Shown: positions 31,689 through 34,606 of the stretch, in pieces
How positions within the stretch are numbered: position 1 is the stretch's first letter
How the letters are laid out: each line of letters opens with the position of its first letter
Assembly (NCBI GenBank): GCA_021203515.1
Contig: JAJQAY010000150.1
Span: 1-34,606, forward strand
Length of the DNA stretch: 34,606 nucleotides
Direction: 5' to 3'
Source: Bacteroides sp.
GTDB taxonomy: Bacteria; Bacteroidota; Bacteroidia; Bacteroidales; Bacteroidaceae
Made by a program: the position numbers and the translations under genes
The notes under the pieces: model-generated
Databases searched by the model: none
What the model was told of the DNA's origin: nothing
Seen by the model: only the letters and a program-made list of their open reading frames with translations

Positions 31689-31732
31689 TGGAGTAATATT
31701 TAATGTTTAACTATTAATTCTTTAATTATTAA
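31689..31732 (-). repeat. Degenerate TAA-bearing 7-nt spacer between pheT and yebC
   Basis: On the minus strand the 44-nt gap reads TTAA at steps of 7, 8, 7, 7 (then TTAC after 7), i.e. six units and 2 nt before the yebC ATG. This is the same layout as the spacers before the pseudouridine synthase and rmuC, with weaker sequence identity. Stop codons again fall in several frames. Confidence 0.6.
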
Positions 31733-34195
31733 TTAGCGAAGCTTTGCGCCTAGTTTATCTTCCAGGTTCTTCACCAGTTTCGACATGATCTTATCAATCA
31801 TCTTGTCGTTCAAAGTCTGAGTTTCGTCCTGCAATAAAAAGCTTACAGCGTACGATTTCTTCCCAGCTTCCAAATTCTTTCCTTCGTAAACATCGAAGAG
31901 AGCAACTTCTTTCAGCAACTTCTTCTCTGTCTCGTAGGCAATCTTCTCGATTTCCGCAAACTGAACTGTCTTGTCAATCAGCAGAGCCAAATCGCGCCTT
32001 ACTGCCGGGAACTTGGAGATTTCCGTATAGCTAACCTTCACGCTCTTGATGGCCTTCATCAGTTCTTTCCAGTTCAGGTCGGCATAATATACTTCATTAT
32101 CAATATCAAATGCTTTCAGAAGTTTTCTGGTTACGACACCGAATGTAGCCAAACGTTTACCTCCTCTTGTCTGTACAGACAAAGCAGCCGCATAAATATC
32201 GTCCGTCAGGTTACCGATTACCAAGTCGTGTATATGCAATCCCAAACGAGTGAAGATATTCTCAACATACGCTTTCAATTCATATACGGAACTTTCTTCA
32301 TCCGGATGCGCCCAAGAATTGGAAATCTTCTTACCGGTTACCCATAAACCGAGGTGATAATCTTCCGCATAAGCAGCAAGTGCCTTTTCCGGATTTTTCT
32401 TTTCTTCGTGGAAGTAATAGCAGTTACCGAACTCGAAGAACTTCAAGTCGGCATTCTTACGATTAGCATTATGAGAAATGCTTTCCAATCCGCCAAAGAG
32501 CAATGTCTGGCGCATAGCGTTTAGGTCTGCACTCAACGGGTTCATCAACATCACGAGGTTCTTCGAAGGATATGTTTCCATACCGTCATAGTATGCAGCG
32601 CGCGTCAATGAGTTATTCAGAATTTCATTAAAACCGCAACCTACCAATTGTTCGGCAACTAGGTTCTGCAATTTATTGGATTTATCACATTCCCCTTTTG
32701 TCGTCAGGCTGGACTTCAAAGTATGCGGAATTTCTACATTATTATATCCGTAGATACGAAGAATATCTTCTATCACATCACAATCGCGTTGCACATCCAC
32801 ACGATAAGGCGGAACATCCAGCGTCAAACCTTCGGCAGTCTCGTTGACAATCTTCATTTCCAGACTTGCCACGATACTCTTGATTGTTTCTGCCGGAATT
32901 ACTTTACCAATCAGTGAGTTTACTTTTTCATAAGGAACCTCCACCCTGAAATCTTTGATAGGAGTAGCACATACATCCTTTATTTCAGAAGAAATTGTAC
33001 CTCCTGCAAGCTCTTTCACCATCAAAGCGGCCAGTTTCAGACAATAAAGAGTTGCGTTAGGATCGATACCTCTTTCAAAGCGAAAAGAAGCATCTGTATT
33101 CAAACCATGACGACGGGCTGTCTTACGCATCCATGTCGGATGGAAATAAGCGCTTTCAAGGAATACATCTTTGGTAGTTTCCGTAGAACCAGAATCCAGT
33201 CCACCGAATACTCCGGCAATACACATCGCCTCTTCCTTATTACAAATCATCAGGTCGCGTTCGCTCAACTTACGCTCCACACCATCCAATGTGACAAACG
33301 GAGTGCCTTCAGGCATTGTCTTCACAATTACCTCGCCGCCTTTAATCTTATCAGCATCAAAGCAGTGAAGCGGCTGACCAAATGCGTGAACGATATAATT
33401 CGTTATATCGACTACATTATTAATAGGACGCAAACCAATGATACGAAGTTTGTTCTGCAACCACTCCGGGCTTTCCTTCACCGTCATCCCTTTCACCGTC
33501 ACACCGGCATATCGGGGACAAGCCTCACTGTTCTCTACTGTGACCTTGATGTCCAAATCATGGTTCTCTACAGCAAAAGTATCTACTGACGGTTTCTTCA
33601 ATGAAGTGGCTTTGCCGTTCTGTACCAGATAAGCGTACAAGTCACGAGCTACACCATAATGTGAGCAAGCATCGGCACGGTTCGGAGTAATATCCACTTC
33701 CAATACGTAGTCGCTCTTAATGTTATAATAATCTTTGGCAAGTGTACCCGGCACGGCAGTTTCCGGCAATACGATGATACCAGCGTGGTTGGTACCGATA
33801 CCTATTTCATCTTCGGTACAAATCATGCCGTTGGATTCTACGCCACGAAGTTTTGATTTCTTAATTGTAAAGCATTCATCGCCATCATAGAGTTTTGCCC
33901 CCAGTGTGGCTACTACAACTTTCTGTCCGGCAGCCACGTTCGGTGCACCGCATACAATCTGTACTGGTTCTCCTTGTCCCAAGTTCACGGTTGTGATGTG
34001 CATGTGGTCTGAATTCGGGTGAGCTTCGCATGTCAGCACTTCGCCGATGACCAGCCCTTCCAGTCCACCTTTAATGGTTTGCACCTCTTCTACACTTCCC
34101 GTTTCCAATCCAATGGAAGTCAAGGCAGCGGCGACTTCATCCGGTGTCAAATCGAAATCGACATACTCTTTCAACCAATTATAAGAGATATTCAT
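31733..34195 (-). CDS. pheT: Phenylalanine-tRNA ligase beta subunit
   Basis: An 820-residue beta chain of the alpha2beta2 enzyme that charges tRNA-Phe. Domains in order: N-terminal segment with an EMAP-type tRNA-binding domain (residues 40-150; IGEVLTCEAHPNSDHMHI, IVCGAPNVAAGQKV), B3/B4 editing domain (about 215-400; PRYAGVTVKGM, FVTLDGVERKL), B5 domain (about 410-480), the catalytic-like core (RQTLLFGGLESI), and the C-terminal FDX-ACB anticodon-binding domain (about 725-820; SKFPAVRRDLALLID). The alpha subunit pheS is not in the window, so the two chains are encoded apart, as is common in Bacteroidetes. Promoter element at 34231. Confidence 0.97.
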   Translation of the reverse strand: MNISYNWLKEYVDFDLTPDEVAAALTSIGLETGSVEEVQTIKGGLEGLVIGEVLTCEAHPNSDHMHITTVNLGQGEPVQIVCGAPNVAAGQKVVVATLGAKLYDGDECFTIKKSKLRGVESNGMICTEDEIGIGTNHAGIIVLPETAVPGTLAKDYYNIKSDYVLEVDITPNRADACSHYGVARDLYAYLVQNGKATSLKKPSVDTFAVENHDLDIKVTVENSEACPRYAGVTVKGMTVKESPEWLQNKLRIIGLRPINNVVDITNYIVHAFGQPLHCFDADKIKGGEVIVKTMPEGTPFVTLDGVERKLSERDLMICNKEEAMCIAGVFGGLDSGSTETTKDVFLESAYFHPTWMRKTARRHGLNTDASFRFERGIDPNATLYCLKLAALMVKELAGGTISSEIKDVCATPIKDFRVEVPYEKVNSLIGKVIPAETIKSIVASLEMKIVNETAEGLTLDVPPYRVDVQRDCDVIEDILRIYGYNNVEIPHTLKSSLTTKGECDKSNKLQNLVAEQLVGCGFNEILNNSLTRAAYYDGMETYPSKNLVMLMNPLSADLNAMRQTLLFGGLESISHNANRKNADLKFFEFGNCYYFHEEKKNPEKALAAYAEDYHLGLWVTGKKISNSWAHPDEESSVYELKAYVENIFTRLGLHIHDLVIGNLTDDIYAAALSVQTRGGKRLATFGVVTRKLLKAFDIDNEVYYADLNWKELMKAIKSVKVSYTEISKFPAVRRDLALLIDKTVQFAEIEKIAYETEKKLLKEVALFDVYEGKNLEAGKKSYAVSFLLQDETQTLNDKMIDKIMSKLVKNLEDKLGAKLR

Positions 34196-34230
34196 ATCAT
34201 TATTTTTTTGTTGTTTTCAAAAGTGACCCG

Positions 34231-34238
34231 CAAAGTTA
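34231..34238 (-). promoter_or_regulatory. -7 element of the pheT-yebC-TSCPD operon promoter
   Basis: The minus strand reads TAACTTTG (TAnnTTTG) 35 nt before the pheT ATG. No TTTG box at the usual distance. Confidence 0.6.
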
Positions 34239-34453
34239 ATAAGATTTTTTGGTTGGCAGGGAATTATCTAATAAGAAAATAACAAAAACGATTTATCGCT
34301 AAACGAATTTATTTAAAGATTAAGAAAGGATACCCTCTTTCAATTTCCAATGAAATAGCATCGTCATATTACAAAAAACCGGAATTACTTAAAAACAAGT
34401 AATCCAGGCGAATATAGAAATGTCTGCTAATCTTACTGCAAATGCAAACAGAA
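34239..34453. other. AT-rich intergenic stretch
   Basis: This 215-nt stretch lies between the pheT promoter and the terminator of the aminotransferase gene. I see no open frame with coding character. The only structure is a short inverted repeat around 34380-34410 (GGAATTACTT with AAGTAATCC). Confidence 0.6.
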
Positions 34454-34476
34454 ATACTTCTTCATAAAAGAAGTAT
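34454..34476 (-). terminator. Terminator overlapping the end of the aminotransferase gene
   Basis: ATACTTCTT (34454-34462) pairs with AAGAAGTAT (34468-34476). On the minus strand the stem starts within the stop codon (TGA) and is followed by TTTCTGTTT. Confidence 0.7.
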
Positions 34477-34606
34477 CACAAGCATTTTTTTATCTGCTCT
34501 ACAATATAAGCTACATCTTCATCCGTCACCCAAGGACCGGCAGGAATGCATAAACCTTGGTTAAATAATCTCTCCGACACGCCATTCACATAGCAAGGAG
34601 CATTCT
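34476..34606 (-). CDS. DegT/DnrJ/EryC1/StrS-family aminotransferase, C-terminal end only
   Basis: The last 42 codons of a gene that continues past the right edge. They read NAPCYVNGVSERLFNQGLCI, then PAGPWVTDEDVAYIVEQIKK and CL before TGA. The patterns NGxSExLFxxGLCxPxG and a final helix with VxxIVxxI are typical of the C terminus of PLP-dependent sugar aminotransferases of the DegT/DnrJ type, which make amino sugars for capsule, O-antigen or protein glycans. A surface-polysaccharide locus may therefore begin just right of this window (inference). Confidence 0.82.
   Translation of the reverse strand, partial: NAPCYVNGVSERLFNQGLCIPAGPWVTDEDVAYIVEQIKKCL

Overview
The window reads as chromosomal DNA of a gut Bacteroides (Bacteroidales). 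Support comes from the protein set (carboxynorspermidine decarboxylase, an anaerobe-type Fe/Mn superoxide dismutase, pyruvate phosphate dikinase, a 58-residue Hc1-like 'histone', lipoproteins with LTSC/FASC-type lipoboxes, a collagen-like surface lipoprotein ending in VRPILAF). It also comes from many promoter elements of the Bacteroides form TAnnTTTG, two of them with a TTTG box exactly 19 nt upstream. The species cannot be named from sequence reading alone. Most of the window is conserved housekeeping DNA; the accessory part is about 17.5-22.6 kb.

Layout. 0-4 kb: tRNA-Gly(GCC) cut by the left edge, nspC, a 3 x 22 bp palindromic repeat array and a PcrA/UvrD helicase, all on the minus strand. 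4-6.5 kb: sodB and a ThiE-like protein (plus), then a short sensor histidine kinase (minus) whose stop codon overlaps that of the ThiE-like gene. 6.5-11.9 kb: ppdK (minus), divergent from an operon of an RlmD-type rRNA methyltransferase and an RluA-family pseudouridine synthase. 11.9-15.5 kb: two related small lipoproteins (minus), divergent from map-rmuC (plus). 15.3-15.45 kb: a nested inverted-repeat element between convergent genes. 15.5-17.5 kb: an AGE-family lipoprotein (minus) and an Hc1-like gene (plus). 17.5-22.6 kb: two repeat clusters, an HU-like/DUF4469 protein, a decayed collagen-like lipoprotein, an OmpA-like/beta-barrel outer-membrane protein and a DUF4160/DUF2442 toxin-antitoxin-like pair. 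22.6-27.4 kb: NhaA with a second antiporter, LepA and a winged-helix protein. 27.5-30.6 kb: an apparent operon mntH-ogt-xth-C_GCAxxG_C_C. 30.7-34.2 kb: pheT-yebC-TSCPD operon. Right edge: the last 42 codons of a DegT/DnrJ-type aminotransferase. No gene-free stretch exceeds 300 bases; the longest (about 1306-1578, 17482-17766 and 34196-34475) hold repeats, terminators or promoters.

Two themes stand out. First, three intercistronic gaps directly before a downstream start codon (rlmD/rluA-like, map/rmuC, pheT/yebC) are built of 7-nt units containing TAA in the sense of transcription. Because 7 is not a multiple of 3, this places stop codons in all three frames. In two cases there are exactly six units (42 nt), then 2 nt, then the start codon; the map/rmuC copy also carries an inverted array and folds into an arm of about 38 bp. 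Second, four genes carry an apparent single-base frameshift (lipoprotein at 12.3 kb, collagen-like lipoprotein at 20.17 kb, antiporter at 24.08 kb, mntH at 29.82 kb), and the collagen-like gene has two further nonsense codons. Single-base indels mostly in short mononucleotide runs may be assembly errors, so each needs read-level checking before a biological reading.
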